DNA of 64,000 bases from Clostridia bacterium (GTDB lineage Bacteria; Bacillota; Clostridia; Oscillospirales; CAG-272). The first letter of the stretch is position 1, and every line of letters starts with the position of its first letter. The notes beneath the pieces were generated by a model. It saw nothing but the letters and a program-made list of their open reading frames with translations, did no database searches and was not told the DNA's origin. Of this stretch, positions 8,160-17,118 are shown one piece after another. The stretch covers positions 210,392-274,391 of the forward strand of contig JAFTXZ010000003.1 of the NCBI GenBank assembly GCA_017461385.1, read 5' to 3'. A program made the translations under genes and the position numbers.

Positions 8160-8842
8160 AAAACAAGTGCTTATTCGTTGACATATCCTTTATATTTTAA
8201 TAAATCCTTTGCAAAAAGCAACCCAGAGCTGTATAAAGGAAAGGTCAAGTTGCGCAAAGGAAAGGTTAAGTAGTCAATCGTCAACTCAGAGAACAGCCTT
8301 CCACTTGAGGCGATTCCCCTGTGAGGGCACCCTTTAGGGCGTGCCTTGCGCAGAAATGTCGCAAAGCGACAAAAGGGTTGCGCCCTGCCAAAGGGACGCT
8401 CTGCTGGCGGATTAAGTGACACTCGAAAACTTGTTTTCGTTAGTGGAACTTATGCACGGGAACAAAGTGAGTCGCAGAGGTGTAGCCTCTAAAGAGGCGT
8501 CTACGCAACGGAAAGTAGTCAAATTGCAAAAATTCATCTCTACGATTTGTAGAATCTACAAAAGTTTGTTAAAAAATAGGCTTCAATGTACCATTTTTGG
8601 TACATACCTTTTTTAGACAAATTAATTTTGAGTGCAGGTTTGTTAAAAATGTAGGGTCAATGTACCATTTTTGGTACATTGGAATAGGAAAAAAACAAAA
8701 CTGGCTTTTCAATCAGATTGTTTTTCGAAATTTTCTTCTGAAAAGCAACGGAAAGTTGCTTGGTGTCAACTAAGAGTAGTCAAAAGTAAACGGAAAGTAG
8801 TCAACTGTCAGCTAAGAGCTGACGAACAGGGTGAAGATAAAC
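8160..8842. repeat. Gene-free stretch built from short degenerate repeats
   Basis: No open frame here resembles a protein. The stretch holds: a degenerate copy of the dispersed repeat (8294 to about 8400) sharing GAGGGCACCCTTTAGGGCGT with 8946-8965; two copies of a roughly 40-base unit at 8569-8610 and 8641-8683, each centred on the hairpin TGTACCATTTTTGGTACA; and at least three pieces containing GGAAAGTAGTCAA or GTCAACTNAGAG (near 8262, 8510 and 8790). It looks like an accretion site for small non-coding elements between the ynbB promoter and the typA terminator. Confidence 0.65.
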
Positions 8843-8872
8843 AAAAAAGGTGGCACAAGTGTACCACCCTTT
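8843..8872 (-). terminator. Terminator behind the old typA 3' end
   Basis: On the minus strand GGTGGTACA pairs with TGTGCCACC and is followed by six T. It sits right behind the duplicated typA tail (8875-8924), not behind the true typA stop. Confidence 0.85.
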
Positions 8873-8874
8873 TA

Positions 8875-8924
8875 TTACTTCAGCTTAGCCTGAGCCTTAA
8901 GTCTGTTCTGTGTGTTGAGGATTT
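8875..8924 (-). pseudogene. Duplicated 3' end of typA
   Basis: Fifty bases match 9024-9073 with a single, silent change (CAG/CAA). They encode the last 16 or so TypA residues, ILNTQNRLKAQAKLK, plus the stop. The copy keeps the terminator. The intact gene lies across an inserted repeat (8927-9009), giving the same order as at mnmG. Confidence 0.9.
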
Positions 8925-8926
8925 CT

Positions 8927-9009
8927 AAGCCTTCCCCTTTGATTGGAGGGCACCCTTTAGGGCGTGCCTTGTGCAGAAGGTGTCTGCATAGCAGACGGAT
9001 GAGGTGTAG
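8927..9009. repeat. Dispersed palindromic repeat, second copy
   Basis: It begins AAGCCTTCCCCTTTGATTGG and ends GGATGAGGTGTAG like the copy at 4387-4443. Its middle differs: GGGCACCCTTTAGGGCGTG and a GTCTGCATAGCAGAC hairpin. It is flanked by two 50-base copies of the typA 3' end. Confidence 0.75.
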
Positions 9010-9023
9010 CCTCCTTAAATCAT

Positions 9024-10844
9024 TTACTTCAGCTTAGCCTGAGCCTTAAGTCTGTTTTGTGTGTTGAGGATTTTCTTTCTTAGTCTTAAAGACTTAGGAG
9101 TAACCTCGATTAGCTCATCCTCGGCAATGTATTCAATTGCCTGCTCAAGGGACATTGACCTTGGTGGTGTAAGAATTAGAGCCTCGTCTGCACCCTTTGA
9201 ACGAACTGCGGTTAAGTGCTTTTTCTTACATACGTTTACAACGATATCCTCCATCTTAGGACACTCGCCAACAATCATACCCTCGTAAACAGGGGTTTGA
9301 ACACCAATAAACATAGCGCCTCTGTCCTGAGTGTTGAAAAGACCATAGGACGTAGCCTCACCATCCTCAGATGCAATAAGTGAGCCTGTAAATCTTGTAA
9401 CAACCTCACCCTTGAAGGGCTGATAGCCATCGAACAAAGTATTGAGAATGCCCTCACCCTTGGTGTCTGTCATAAACTCGCTTCTGTAACCAAACAAGCA
9501 TCTTGATGGAATGAGATATTCAAGTCGTGTTCTTGAGCCTGTTGAGGTCATATCAAGAAGCTCACCCTTACGGGAGCCAAGCTTTTGAACGACTGCGCCA
9601 ACGCTTTCCTCTGGCACGTCAATTGATACTCTCTCAATTGGCTCGTGCAGAGTGCCGTCAATTGTCTTATAAAGAACGCGTGGAGTTGAGCAACAAAGCT
9701 CGTAGCCCTCACGACGCATGGTTTCAATGAGGATTGAAAGGTGCATTTCGCCTCTGCCGGCAACCTTGAAGGAGTCAGTTGTATCACCATCGCTTACACG
9801 GAGTGAAACATCCTTTAGAGTTTCCTTGTAAAGTCTGTCTCTGATTTGACGGGAGGTTACAAATTTACCCTCCTTGCCTGCAAATGGGCTGTCATTTACA
9901 GAGAAGGTCATTTCCATTGTAGGCTCGGATACCTTAACAAATTCAAGTGGCTCAACGCAGGATGGAACACAAAGAGTATCACCGATTGAAAGCTCCTCAA
10001 CACCAGAGAAGCAAACGATATCGCCAACGGTTGCGCTTTGAACTGCTGATCTTGAAAGACCATCAAACTGGTAGATTGAAACAATCTTTGAGCGTCTTGG
10101 TGAAGCGTCGGAGTGGAAGTTACAAACAGAAACCTCTTGGTTTACTGAAAGTGTACCTCTCTCAATTCTACCAATACCGATTTTACCAACGTAATCGCTA
10201 TAGTCAATTGAAGAAACCAACAATTGAAGTGGCTCATCAGCCTCTCCCTCTGGAGCAGGAATGTAGTCAACAATTGTGTCAAGCAGTGGGATTAGGTCCT
10301 TGCCCTCCTCATCAGGTGAGAAGGAGGCGGTGCCTGCTCTGCCTGAGCAGAAAAGCATTGGGGAGTCAAGCTGCTCATCAGTTGCATTAAGGTCAATGAG
10401 AAGCTCCAAAACCTCATCAATAACCTCGTGCACACGGGCATCAGGACGGTCAATTTTATTTACAACAACGATAATTCTGTGGTTAAGCTCCATAGCCTTT
10501 CTCAAAACAAATCTTGTCTGTGGCATTGGACCCTCGGCTGCGTCAACCAGAAGAATAACGCCGTTTACCATTTTAAGAATACGCTCAACCTCACCACCGA
10601 AATCTGCGTGGCCTGGGGTGTCAATTACGTTGATTTTTTTGTCGCCATAGCGAATAGCTGTATTTTTTGCAAGGATAGTGATTCCACGCTCCTTTTCAAG
10701 AGCACCGGAGTCCATTACTCTATCAGAGGTAGCTTGGTTTTCGTGATAAGCGCCACCCTGCTCCAAAAGACCGTCAACTAGGGTTGTTTTGCCATGGTCA
10801 ACGTGGGCAATGATAGCAACATTTCTTAAATCTTCTCTAATCAT
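9024..10844 (-). CDS. typA: Translational GTPase TypA/BipA
   Basis: The 606-residue GTPase shows G1 AHVDHGKTT (14-22), G2 ERGITI, G3 DTPGHADF, G4 NKID, then EF-G-like domains II, III and V and the TypA-specific C-terminal part rich in Lys/Arg. TypA binds the ribosome at the A-site region and supports 50S assembly and stress growth. The ATG is preceded by a weak GAGG. It is a single-gene unit with TATAAT at 10886-10891 on the minus strand. Its natural terminator is now separated from the stop by a repeat and a duplicated gene tail. Confidence 0.96.
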   Translation of the reverse strand: MIREDLRNVAIIAHVDHGKTTLVDGLLEQGGAYHENQATSDRVMDSGALEKERGITILAKNTAIRYGDKKINVIDTPGHADFGGEVERILKMVNGVILLVDAAEGPMPQTRFVLRKAMELNHRIIVVVNKIDRPDARVHEVIDEVLELLIDLNATDEQLDSPMLFCSGRAGTASFSPDEEGKDLIPLLDTIVDYIPAPEGEADEPLQLLVSSIDYSDYVGKIGIGRIERGTLSVNQEVSVCNFHSDASPRRSKIVSIYQFDGLSRSAVQSATVGDIVCFSGVEELSIGDTLCVPSCVEPLEFVKVSEPTMEMTFSVNDSPFAGKEGKFVTSRQIRDRLYKETLKDVSLRVSDGDTTDSFKVAGRGEMHLSILIETMRREGYELCCSTPRVLYKTIDGTLHEPIERVSIDVPEESVGAVVQKLGSRKGELLDMTSTGSRTRLEYLIPSRCLFGYRSEFMTDTKGEGILNTLFDGYQPFKGEVVTRFTGSLIASEDGEATSYGLFNTQDRGAMFIGVQTPVYEGMIVGECPKMEDIVVNVCKKKHLTAVRSKGADEALILTPPRSMSLEQAIEYIAEDELIEVTPKSLRLRKKILNTQNRLKAQAKLK

Positions 10845-10972
10845 TTTTTCCTCGATTCCTTAGTATCAAAAAAATTTGCTTGACTATTATAGCACACAAT
10901 AATCTAAAATTAAAGTATTTTTTTAGATTTTTTTATTTTTGTAGCCTTGGGGTATATAATTTTCATAAAATA

Positions 10973-11002
10973 TTGACACAGGGTGGGCAAAAATGATAAA
11001 AT
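10973..11002 (+). promoter_or_regulatory. Promoter of the polysaccharide deacetylase gene
   Basis: TTGACA (10973-10978) and TAAAAT (10997-11002) with an 18-base spacer, 31 bases before the start codon. Confidence 0.7.
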
Positions 11003-11033
11003 ATTTTTGTAAAAAACTTTTGGGAGGCAGATT

Positions 11034-11963
11034 ATGGGCTTCAAAATTTGTAAATATAAGGACAATGCAGACGCAATTTTTTCCTTCACCTTTGACGACG
11101 GGTGCTACTACGACTCCACCCTTTTTACCCTCGAGCAATTTGAAAAAATATACAGGGAGACGGGAGTTAAAATAAAGGCAACCGTTGCGCAAACCGTTAA
11201 CTTTCAAAGCCCTGTGCTAATTGAGCTTTGGAGGAGTGCAATTGAAAGGGGCTACTATGACGTGGCAGGACACTCAATGACTCACTGCATAAGCTATTCA
11301 GAAAAAACACCTGTTGAAGAGATGCGCGCTGACGCTAAGGATACACAGGAATCACTAAAGGGCTTTTATCCTAATCAAAAAATTGCCACCTTTTTTACTC
11401 CAGGTGGTGGCTTTGATAAGATTGGTGCTGAGACCTTAAAGGAATTTTATCTTGCTAACAGAACCGCAGGTGAGCAGGTAAATATACCTGGCAAAATTGA
11501 TTGGTACAGCGTTTCCTCCTTTACTGCGAAGATGGATAGGAATACAAGCGATTTTATAGAATATATTGATAGCACCATTGAAAAGGGTGGCTGGGGCGTA
11601 CAAATGAATCACTGGATTACAGAAAAGCAGGAGGACGTTTTCCACTCCCAAAGAAAGCACACCTTTATAGAGGAATGCGAATATTTTGCCAAGGCTGTGG
11701 CTGAAGGAAAAATTCTTCCGCAATCCTTCGAGGAGGCTGTTCTCTATCTGCGTAAGGCTGAGGAGTCCTCCCTTGAGATAGAGGGAAACAAAATTAAAAT
11801 TAACTGTAAGCTGGAATCACCATTTCTCGATGACGTGGCATTGACAATAGCAATTGATAGCGATAAGCCACTTAAAATTACTGAAAATGGTATAACCACC
11901 CTCTGCCCAAGCAAAAATGGAATTGTGCTGGCGGACGTTGTCAAGGAAGCAACAATTGAATAA
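11034..11963 (+). CDS. Polysaccharide deacetylase (CE4-type) family protein
   Basis: The 309-residue protein has the NodB-fold metal motifs: TFDDG near residues 18-22 and HSMTH near 81-85 (Asp and two His). TFFTPGGGFD is the third motif and MNHWI the late His-bearing strand. CE4 enzymes remove acetyl groups from N-acetylglucosamine polymers or xylan. No signal peptide is visible, so it may act in the cytoplasm on oligosaccharides or belong to the broader deacetylase-like branch. About 70 C-terminal residues form an extra beta-rich tail. TGGGAGG precedes the ATG. It is monocistronic with its own promoter and terminator. Confidence 0.85.
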   Translation: MGFKICKYKDNADAIFSFTFDDGCYYDSTLFTLEQFEKIYRETGVKIKATVAQTVNFQSPVLIELWRSAIERGYYDVAGHSMTHCISYSEKTPVEEMRADAKDTQESLKGFYPNQKIATFFTPGGGFDKIGAETLKEFYLANRTAGEQVNIPGKIDWYSVSSFTAKMDRNTSDFIEYIDSTIEKGGWGVQMNHWITEKQEDVFHSQRKHTFIEECEYFAKAVAEGKILPQSFEEAVLYLRKAEESSLEIEGNKIKINCKLESPFLDDVALTIAIDSDKPLKITENGITTLCPSKNGIVLADVVKEATIE

Positions 11964-11968
11964 AACAA

Positions 11969-11992
11969 AAAAGCTCCAATCGGAGCTTTTTT
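11969..11992 (+). terminator. Rho-independent terminator (bidirectional)
   Basis: GCTCC-AATC-GGAGC stem with A run before and T run after, between converging genes. Confidence 0.85.
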
Positions 11993-12749
11993 ATAGGAAA
12001 AATAGCTTTTTAAGAGATGCCCTGAATGAAGGAATAAATGCACAGCACAAAAGAATAACACTTACTGCAAAGAGCACAACTGCCACAAAGGGCGACCAAA
12101 TAACGTAAATTGAGCCCTTGAAAACAAGGTTAATTAGAATTTCAAGTGCAATTACAAAGCCAGATACAAGCAAAAATGCAATACCGATGCAGACAAGCCT
12201 GTAGCCCGGAAGAAATTCGCAAATTATAATTGAAGCGATGGTTATCAGACCAAGGAAGCCTATTGTTGGAAGCGCAAATGGCAAGAACCACCACCAGCCC
12301 TCAGTTATCCATGAGATAAACAAAATGTATATGATGGATGAGCCAAAGACCATTGAGGCGCACAAAACCGAATAGAATTTCTTGAACCAGCTAGGAACAA
12401 CAAGGCTTGCGTAGATAACAAGCATAGCGCCCACTAAATAGTGAGACCACTCTATGTGGTAATTGAGTGGAGCAAGCCACCATTCCCACCATTCGTTGAT
12501 TTGATGGGAGCTTTCCCAGCCTAGAATCAGAAGGTCGGCTAGCAAAAGAAATAGTGCAGTTATAAAGAAGCAGGCAGACAATATTGCCAAGAAACCGTGC
12601 TTGCTTGTGATTTCTGTCTTTAAGGGCTTAAGGGGATATTTAGGGGCTACTTCCTCAGGCTCAATATCTGGGTGATATACCTTAGTTTCGCAAATTGGGC
12701 ATATTGTCTGTCCCTTTGACAGCTCAACGCCACATTTTATACAATACAT
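11991..12749 (-). CDS. Zinc-ribbon membrane protein, DUF6320 type
   Basis: The 252-residue protein has an N-terminal zinc ribbon (MYCIKCGVEL and TICPICETK, four Cys), a short linker, and about six hydrophobic helices beginning near residue 52. This resembles the DUF6320 family, whose function is not known. Its ATG overlaps the stop of the upstream hydrolase/acyltransferase gene by one base (TAATG), so the two are made together. A membrane-bound partner for the acyl/esterase fusion is the natural inference. It ends inside the shared terminator with the converging deacetylase. Confidence 0.75.
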   Translation of the reverse strand: MYCIKCGVELSKGQTICPICETKVYHPDIEPEEVAPKYPLKPLKTEITSKHGFLAILSACFFITALFLLLADLLILGWESSHQINEWWEWWLAPLNYHIEWSHYLVGAMLVIYASLVVPSWFKKFYSVLCASMVFGSSIIYILFISWITEGWWWFLPFALPTIGFLGLITIASIIICEFLPGYRLVCIGIAFLLVSGFVIALEILINLVFKGSIYVIWSPFVAVVLFAVSVILLCCAFIPSFRASLKKLFFL

Positions 12750-14938
12750 TACCTTCCCTCCCTTATGTTAGATTCTGCCTTGACTCTAATGCCAAGCTCC
12801 TTGAAAACCTGATAAAGCTCTTTTTCAAGATGGTTTTCCTTAATGTTTCTGATAATGTTTAGGTACATTTTGTCCTGATAGGTTATAAGACCGCTGTTAT
12901 ATGGTGCGTGGGACTGAACGTCAAGCAAAAAGTCCAGCCTGTCAACGTGCTCCTCAAGCTCACTTGGCATATTGACAACGCCGAGGTTTGAAAGAGTAAG
13001 ACAGGACTTCTTCTCTCCCACCGAGTAAAATACCGTTCGCATAACGATATTTTTTAGGAATAGTGGGAAAAGCCTTAAAAATGGAACCTTTTCAGGGTTC
13101 ATATTTGTAGCCATTCTTGCTCCCATGCGACGGGGAGTAAGCTCCAGACGCATTTGATAGTTAACAGAGGTGCAAATTTCGTCAAAGGACATTGCGCCAT
13201 ATTTTGGCTCAACCCCTGGGGTGATAAACAAAACGAAGTTGCGCAAGGACTTTGATGGAAAAATGTTTCGCAGATTTACAGGGATTAAAACCTTAATTGG
13301 CTTTTTTCTCCACTGGGTGGAGATTTTCTTGTCCTGAAGTCGCCATGATGCCATCATAAGAGCCGAGGACATAAAGGCGGTAACGGTAACGTGTCTTTTC
13401 TTAGCCTCTGCTTTAATCGTATTTGCATCAAAGATAAAGGTTGTATTTGTCTTGAAGCCCTTTTTTGAGGGAGTTCCAGTTATCTTAAATGCGGTTTTTT
13501 CGCTTCTTGGGAAGCCAACCTCGCCTGCGTATTTTGCAACGCTATCCTCAAGCTCCTCATCACTTGGCTCCTCAAATCTATCTAAAACACCCTTGCCGAC
13601 GGGTATATGAACACCGTGCTTTTGGTACATATATTCAGCAATAAGAGTTTTCAAAAAGACAAGTCCGCCGTTTCCATCGGTAATGGAGTGGAAAAATTCG
13701 ATAGCAATTCTGTTTTCATAAACTAATGCACGGAATGCGCACTTTCGTATATCATCAAATAGAGTTCTTGCAAAGGGGTATGCCTGCTCTGAAAGAATCT
13801 TAGGCGCGCTTTTCAGCTCCTCAAGATAATACCAGAAGAAGCCTATTCTTAGTCTTACGGCAATTGACGGGAAGCGCTTCACTGTAATATCAAGGGCAGA
13901 TTGCATTACCTCTGCATCAATTTTTTCCTTTAGATTTGCACTAAGGCGAAAAACGTACACCCAGTTTCTTGTTTTAACGGCGGGATAAATTTTACCAACG
14001 TTATCAAGACGAAGCCATCTTGGCTTTCTGTCCTTGTGGAAGTGTGGGATTATAAAGCGACGAAGCGTTTCAAAGTCCTGCTCGTTTTCCTTTAAGCCAT
14101 AAAGCAAATATGCATGCCACATTTCGGGGGCAATATGAAGGGTTGACTCAACTCCTGATGCCAGTAGCTTTTCGTGCATGGTTACTGCGTCGTCAAGCAT
14201 AATTTCGTCTCCGCCAACGAAGGTAAGACAGGGCGGAAAGCCAGTTAAATCACCATAAATTGGAGAAACCAGTGGGTCCTTGACTGAATTTCCCTCGGAC
14301 TCTGGGCAATAGCATTTTGCAAAGAAGTCCAGCGCTTCCTTTGTCATGGATGGATCGGAGCTCTTGTTTCTTTCATAGCTTGGGTTTGTTTGAGTAAGGT
14401 CTGTCCACGGGGAAATAGTAGCAATGGCAGAGGGCAATTGCATGCCCAGCTCCTTTAGCTTGTGGCAAAGGGAAAAGCAAAGACCACCGCCTGCGCTTTC
14501 ACCAACTAAAACAATTTGGTCTGGCTTGTAGCCGATTGACAAAAGATATTCGTAAGCCTCAAGTGCGTCATCAAGAGCACATGGGAAGGGATTCTCTGGG
14601 GCAAGCCTGTATGCAAAGGTCAAAACCTTAACACCGCATCTGTGGCTAAGCATTGAGGCAAAGCCGTTTGAGTAGTTTATATCTCCGTAGGTGTATCCGC
14701 CACCGTGAATATACAAAACGATACCAGAGGGAGCCTCTGCCTTTGGAGTAACTAGGGAAGCCTCTATATTTCCAATTTTGAAATTCTCAAATGAAACGTC
14801 TAAAAGGTGTAAGGAGGACATAAGCGTGCCTACGATATCCTGCGCGTGTCTTGTAACCTCAATTGAAAAAACGTTTGCCAAAACCTTAGTCGTTAGGCTA
14901 AGCTGTGCACGTATAAGCATTTTCACAGGATTTTTCAT
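12749..14938 (-). CDS. Alpha/beta hydrolase fused to a condensation-like acyltransferase
   Basis: The 729-residue fusion has two parts. Residues 1-305 form a hormone-sensitive-lipase-type esterase: oxyanion motif HGGG (78-81), nucleophile motif GESAGGG (146-152), an Asp near 244-249 and His at EMWHAY (275). Residues 310-729 resemble the acyl-CoA-dependent acyltransferase superfamily (condensation or alcohol acetyltransferase), with HSITDG (417-422) as the HxxxDG active-site motif. One chain could therefore form and hydrolyse esters. The start at 14938 has GGGGGAG just before it; an earlier in-frame ATG has none. It is coupled to the DUF6320 membrane gene. The substrate is unknown. Confidence 0.82.
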   Translation of the reverse strand: MKNPVKMLIRAQLSLTTKVLANVFSIEVTRHAQDIVGTLMSSLHLLDVSFENFKIGNIEASLVTPKAEAPSGIVLYIHGGGYTYGDINYSNGFASMLSHRCGVKVLTFAYRLAPENPFPCALDDALEAYEYLLSIGYKPDQIVLVGESAGGGLCFSLCHKLKELGMQLPSAIATISPWTDLTQTNPSYERNKSSDPSMTKEALDFFAKCYCPESEGNSVKDPLVSPIYGDLTGFPPCLTFVGGDEIMLDDAVTMHEKLLASGVESTLHIAPEMWHAYLLYGLKENEQDFETLRRFIIPHFHKDRKPRWLRLDNVGKIYPAVKTRNWVYVFRLSANLKEKIDAEVMQSALDITVKRFPSIAVRLRIGFFWYYLEELKSAPKILSEQAYPFARTLFDDIRKCAFRALVYENRIAIEFFHSITDGNGGLVFLKTLIAEYMYQKHGVHIPVGKGVLDRFEEPSDEELEDSVAKYAGEVGFPRSEKTAFKITGTPSKKGFKTNTTFIFDANTIKAEAKKRHVTVTAFMSSALMMASWRLQDKKISTQWRKKPIKVLIPVNLRNIFPSKSLRNFVLFITPGVEPKYGAMSFDEICTSVNYQMRLELTPRRMGARMATNMNPEKVPFLRLFPLFLKNIVMRTVFYSVGEKKSCLTLSNLGVVNMPSELEEHVDRLDFLLDVQSHAPYNSGLITYQDKMYLNIIRNIKENHLEKELYQVFKELGIRVKAESNIREGR

Positions 14939-15013
14939 TTCTTCTCCCCCTTTCCTTTTGTTATTAATAATTTTAACATAAGGCGATAAAATATGCAATA
15001 TTTATTTGAAAAC

Positions 15014-15041
15014 AAAAAAAGAGGACGAATTCGTCCTCTTT
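15014..15041 (-). terminator. Terminator of ydbC (also active leftward of 14998 in shape)
   Basis: GAGGACG-AATT-CGTCCTC with a seven-T run on the minus strand directly after ydbC. Confidence 0.85.
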
Positions 15042-15066
15042 GCTTGTAAAATTGTGCAGGATGAGA

Positions 15067-15288
15067 TTAGATGTCCATCTTGTTGAGCAATTCCTTGAGG
15101 TTCTTTAGCTCAGCCTCTGTAAGAGTGATACCCTTGCCGAGCTTCTCATGATTTTCCTGCCAAGCACGAATATCATATACTGGCTCACGATCGTTCCAGC
15201 TGATTAGATTAACTTCCTTAATCCAACCGTTGTCGCTGTCGGAAACGTTGCCGAAGTTCTTTACGATATCATATTTGAACTCTGCCAT
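15067..15288 (-). CDS. ydbC: YdbC family PC4-like single-stranded nucleic-acid binding protein
   Basis: The 73-residue protein carries the YdbC/PC4 pattern: GWIKEVNLISWNDREPVYDIR and HEKLGKGITLTEAELKNL, split here as two motifs around residues 21-43 and 47-66. The PC4 fold binds single-stranded DNA as a dimer, and YdbC of lactic-acid bacteria does so in vitro. AGGAG lies before the ATG. It is a single-gene unit in an AT-rich surrounding; 15300-15439 upstream holds only AT-rich DNA with a likely promoter and nothing else I can name. Confidence 0.85.
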   Translation of the reverse strand: MAEFKYDIVKNFGNVSDSDNGWIKEVNLISWNDREPVYDIRAWQENHEKLGKGITLTEAELKNLKELLNKMDI

Positions 15289-15439
15289 TTTATACTCCTC
15301 CTGTCAAAATAATGAGTAAAAATTACTCTAATTGCCTTTATTCTAACATATAATATATATAAATGCAATATATTATTTGAAAAATAATGGAAAATTTTAA
15401 TATTTTTTGAATAATTTTGCAAAAATATTAGAAAAATAA

Positions 15440-16534
15440 CTAATTATTCTCGTCTTGACCTTGATTTTCGCTTGTGCTTTGCTCCGCTGATTCTTTCTTT
15501 TTGTCCTTTTTCTTGGGCTTTTCATCCATATAAGCGATATGCCCTTTGTTTTGCTCCTTGGTTATTGTGTAAGCAGATGGATCAAAATCAGGGAATCTTT
15601 CCGGCATGGTTGATTTTATAGCGCAAATAGCAACAGCAAGCTGATAATCATCAGGCTCCTTGGTTGTAATTCTCTGCATCCAGAGTCCAGGGGCTGACAG
15701 CGCGCGCGTGAACCAGTTTTGATGCTTGCCGGCAAACATAATAAACTCATAGCCAACGCCCATAATAAGTGGAAGGATTGCGATTTTGACAAGGGAGCGT
15801 ATCCAGGTTTCTTCAATTTGAATGAAAATTCCGATTACAATGCTGATTAGCACCATAACAAACATAAAGCTGGTACCGCAGCGTGGGTGGAAGCGCGTGC
15901 ATTTTCTTGCATTTTCTGGTGTTAGCTCAAGTCCCTTTTCAAGGCAAGCAATAGATTTATGCTCTGCTCCGTGATATTGGAAGGTGCGCCTTATGTCCTT
16001 CATTATAGACACTCCTGCCAGATAAGCAATAAAGATAATAACCTTTAGCACGCCCTCAATTGAGGCAAGCACAGGAAAATAATACCATGCCTCCTTGTCA
16101 AGGCTAAAGGTGTCGGTAAGAAGCTTTCCAATCCAGGTTGGAAGAAAGGAAAACAAAACAAGAGCAAGAGCAATTCCCAAAACGAGGGATACTGCCATTA
16201 GCATAACAGAGCCAGCACCCGAGTCCTTCTTTTCTCCCTTCTTTTTCTTTTCATCCTCGTCCTCAAGCCCGAGCATGTCGGTTGCCTGAGATAAGGTTTT
16301 GAAGGAAAGAATCATAGATTCAAAAAATCCAACAATGCCACGAATAAGAGGCAAGCCGAGGATTTTGTGCTTCTCCTTTACAGGATGAAATTCACTATTC
16401 TTAATTTCAATAGTGCCGTCATCCTTACGGACAGCCAAGGAAACCTTGGTGCCGTTTTTCATCATAACGCCCTCGATAACTGCTTGACCGCCAACGGAAT
16501 TGACAGGACAAGAATTGGGCTTTTTATCTTTCAT
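15440..16534 (-). CDS. yqhQ: DUF1385 family membrane protein YqhQ
   Basis: The 364-residue protein begins SVGGQAVIEGVMMKNG (13-28), the DUF1385 signature, and has four or so membrane helices between residues 105 and 265. The conserved YHGAEHKSIACLE and TRFHPRCGTSF stretches carry His and Cys that look like metal ligands. A low-complexity Lys/Glu tail follows. Function is not established for the family. It lies 13 bases after ruvX and is probably co-transcribed with it. Confidence 0.85.
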   Translation of the reverse strand: MKDKKPNSCPVNSVGGQAVIEGVMMKNGTKVSLAVRKDDGTIEIKNSEFHPVKEKHKILGLPLIRGIVGFFESMILSFKTLSQATDMLGLEDEDEKKKKGEKKDSGAGSVMLMAVSLVLGIALALVLFSFLPTWIGKLLTDTFSLDKEAWYYFPVLASIEGVLKVIIFIAYLAGVSIMKDIRRTFQYHGAEHKSIACLEKGLELTPENARKCTRFHPRCGTSFMFVMVLISIVIGIFIQIEETWIRSLVKIAILPLIMGVGYEFIMFAGKHQNWFTRALSAPGLWMQRITTKEPDDYQLAVAICAIKSTMPERFPDFDPSAYTITKEQNKGHIAYMDEKPKKKDKKKESAEQSTSENQGQDENN

Positions 16535-16547
16535 TAAAATTTCTCCT

Positions 16548-16970
16548 TTAGTTTTTGTGGCTATCCAAATAGCTTTGCAGTATTAAACAGGCTGACATTT
16601 CATCAATAATATTTTTTCTCTTTTGCCCTTTTGTATTAGTAATGTTAAGCATAGTGTGGGCGTTAGCCGTGGAAAGCCTTTCGTCAAAAAGCACCACGGG
16701 AATCTGACAAAGCTCCTCAAGATGCTTCTTAAATGCCTGTGCCTTTTCAGATCTTGGTCCAAGAGTGCCATTCATATTTATGGGATGACCTAAAACGATA
16801 AGGGTTGCGCCCTTTTCCTTAGCAATTCTGACTACCTCGTCGGCTGTTTTTAGAAAGCTGGTGCTTTTTATACAACCAATTCCGCTAGCTAAAAAGCCAG
16901 TTGGGTCGGAAAGCGCAAGACCTGTTCTTGCATCTCCAAAATCAACGCCAAGGATTCTTTTAAGCTCCAT
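16548..16970 (-). CDS. ruvX: Putative pre-16S rRNA nuclease / Holliday junction resolvase YqgF
   Basis: The 140-residue RNase H-like protein has ILGVDFGDARTGLALSD (first catalytic Asp), LIVLGHPINMNG, and FDERLSTANA (catalytic Glu), and ends with the usual helix containing the third acidic residue (DEMSACLIL). YqgF trims the 5' end of 16S rRNA precursors and is also annotated as a resolvase. The start is the ATG at 16970, preceded by AAGGGAG. A longer in-frame extension upstream runs through hydrophobic non-homologous sequence overlapping a gene on the other strand, so I rejected it. Confidence 0.92.
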   Translation of the reverse strand: MELKRILGVDFGDARTGLALSDPTGFLASGIGCIKSTSFLKTADEVVRIAKEKGATLIVLGHPINMNGTLGPRSEKAQAFKKHLEELCQIPVVLFDERLSTANAHTMLNITNTKGQKRKNIIDEMSACLILQSYLDSHKN

Positions 16971-17118
16971 AATTGCCACTCCCTTCGAAAAATGCAATCC
17001 TATTGTAACATAATATATTAAATAATGCAACGAAATATTTGAAAATTTTATTTTTATATTGCATTTGTTTCCTGCGAGTGGTATACTATATATGTAAATA
17101 AGGCAAGGGGGCGATGTT

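Noticed and set aside
8171..8928. Several open frames in the 8.2-8.9 kb gap
   Set aside because: They consist of repeat fragments, lack ribosome sites and overlap the repeat families on both strands.
9275..9457. Minus-strand frame inside typA
   Set aside because: It is an alternative frame of the typA coding sequence without its own signals.
9947..10650. Long plus-strand frames opposite typA
   Set aside because: They are antisense to a certain gene, with biased composition (Arg/Gln/Ser-rich) and no homology pattern.
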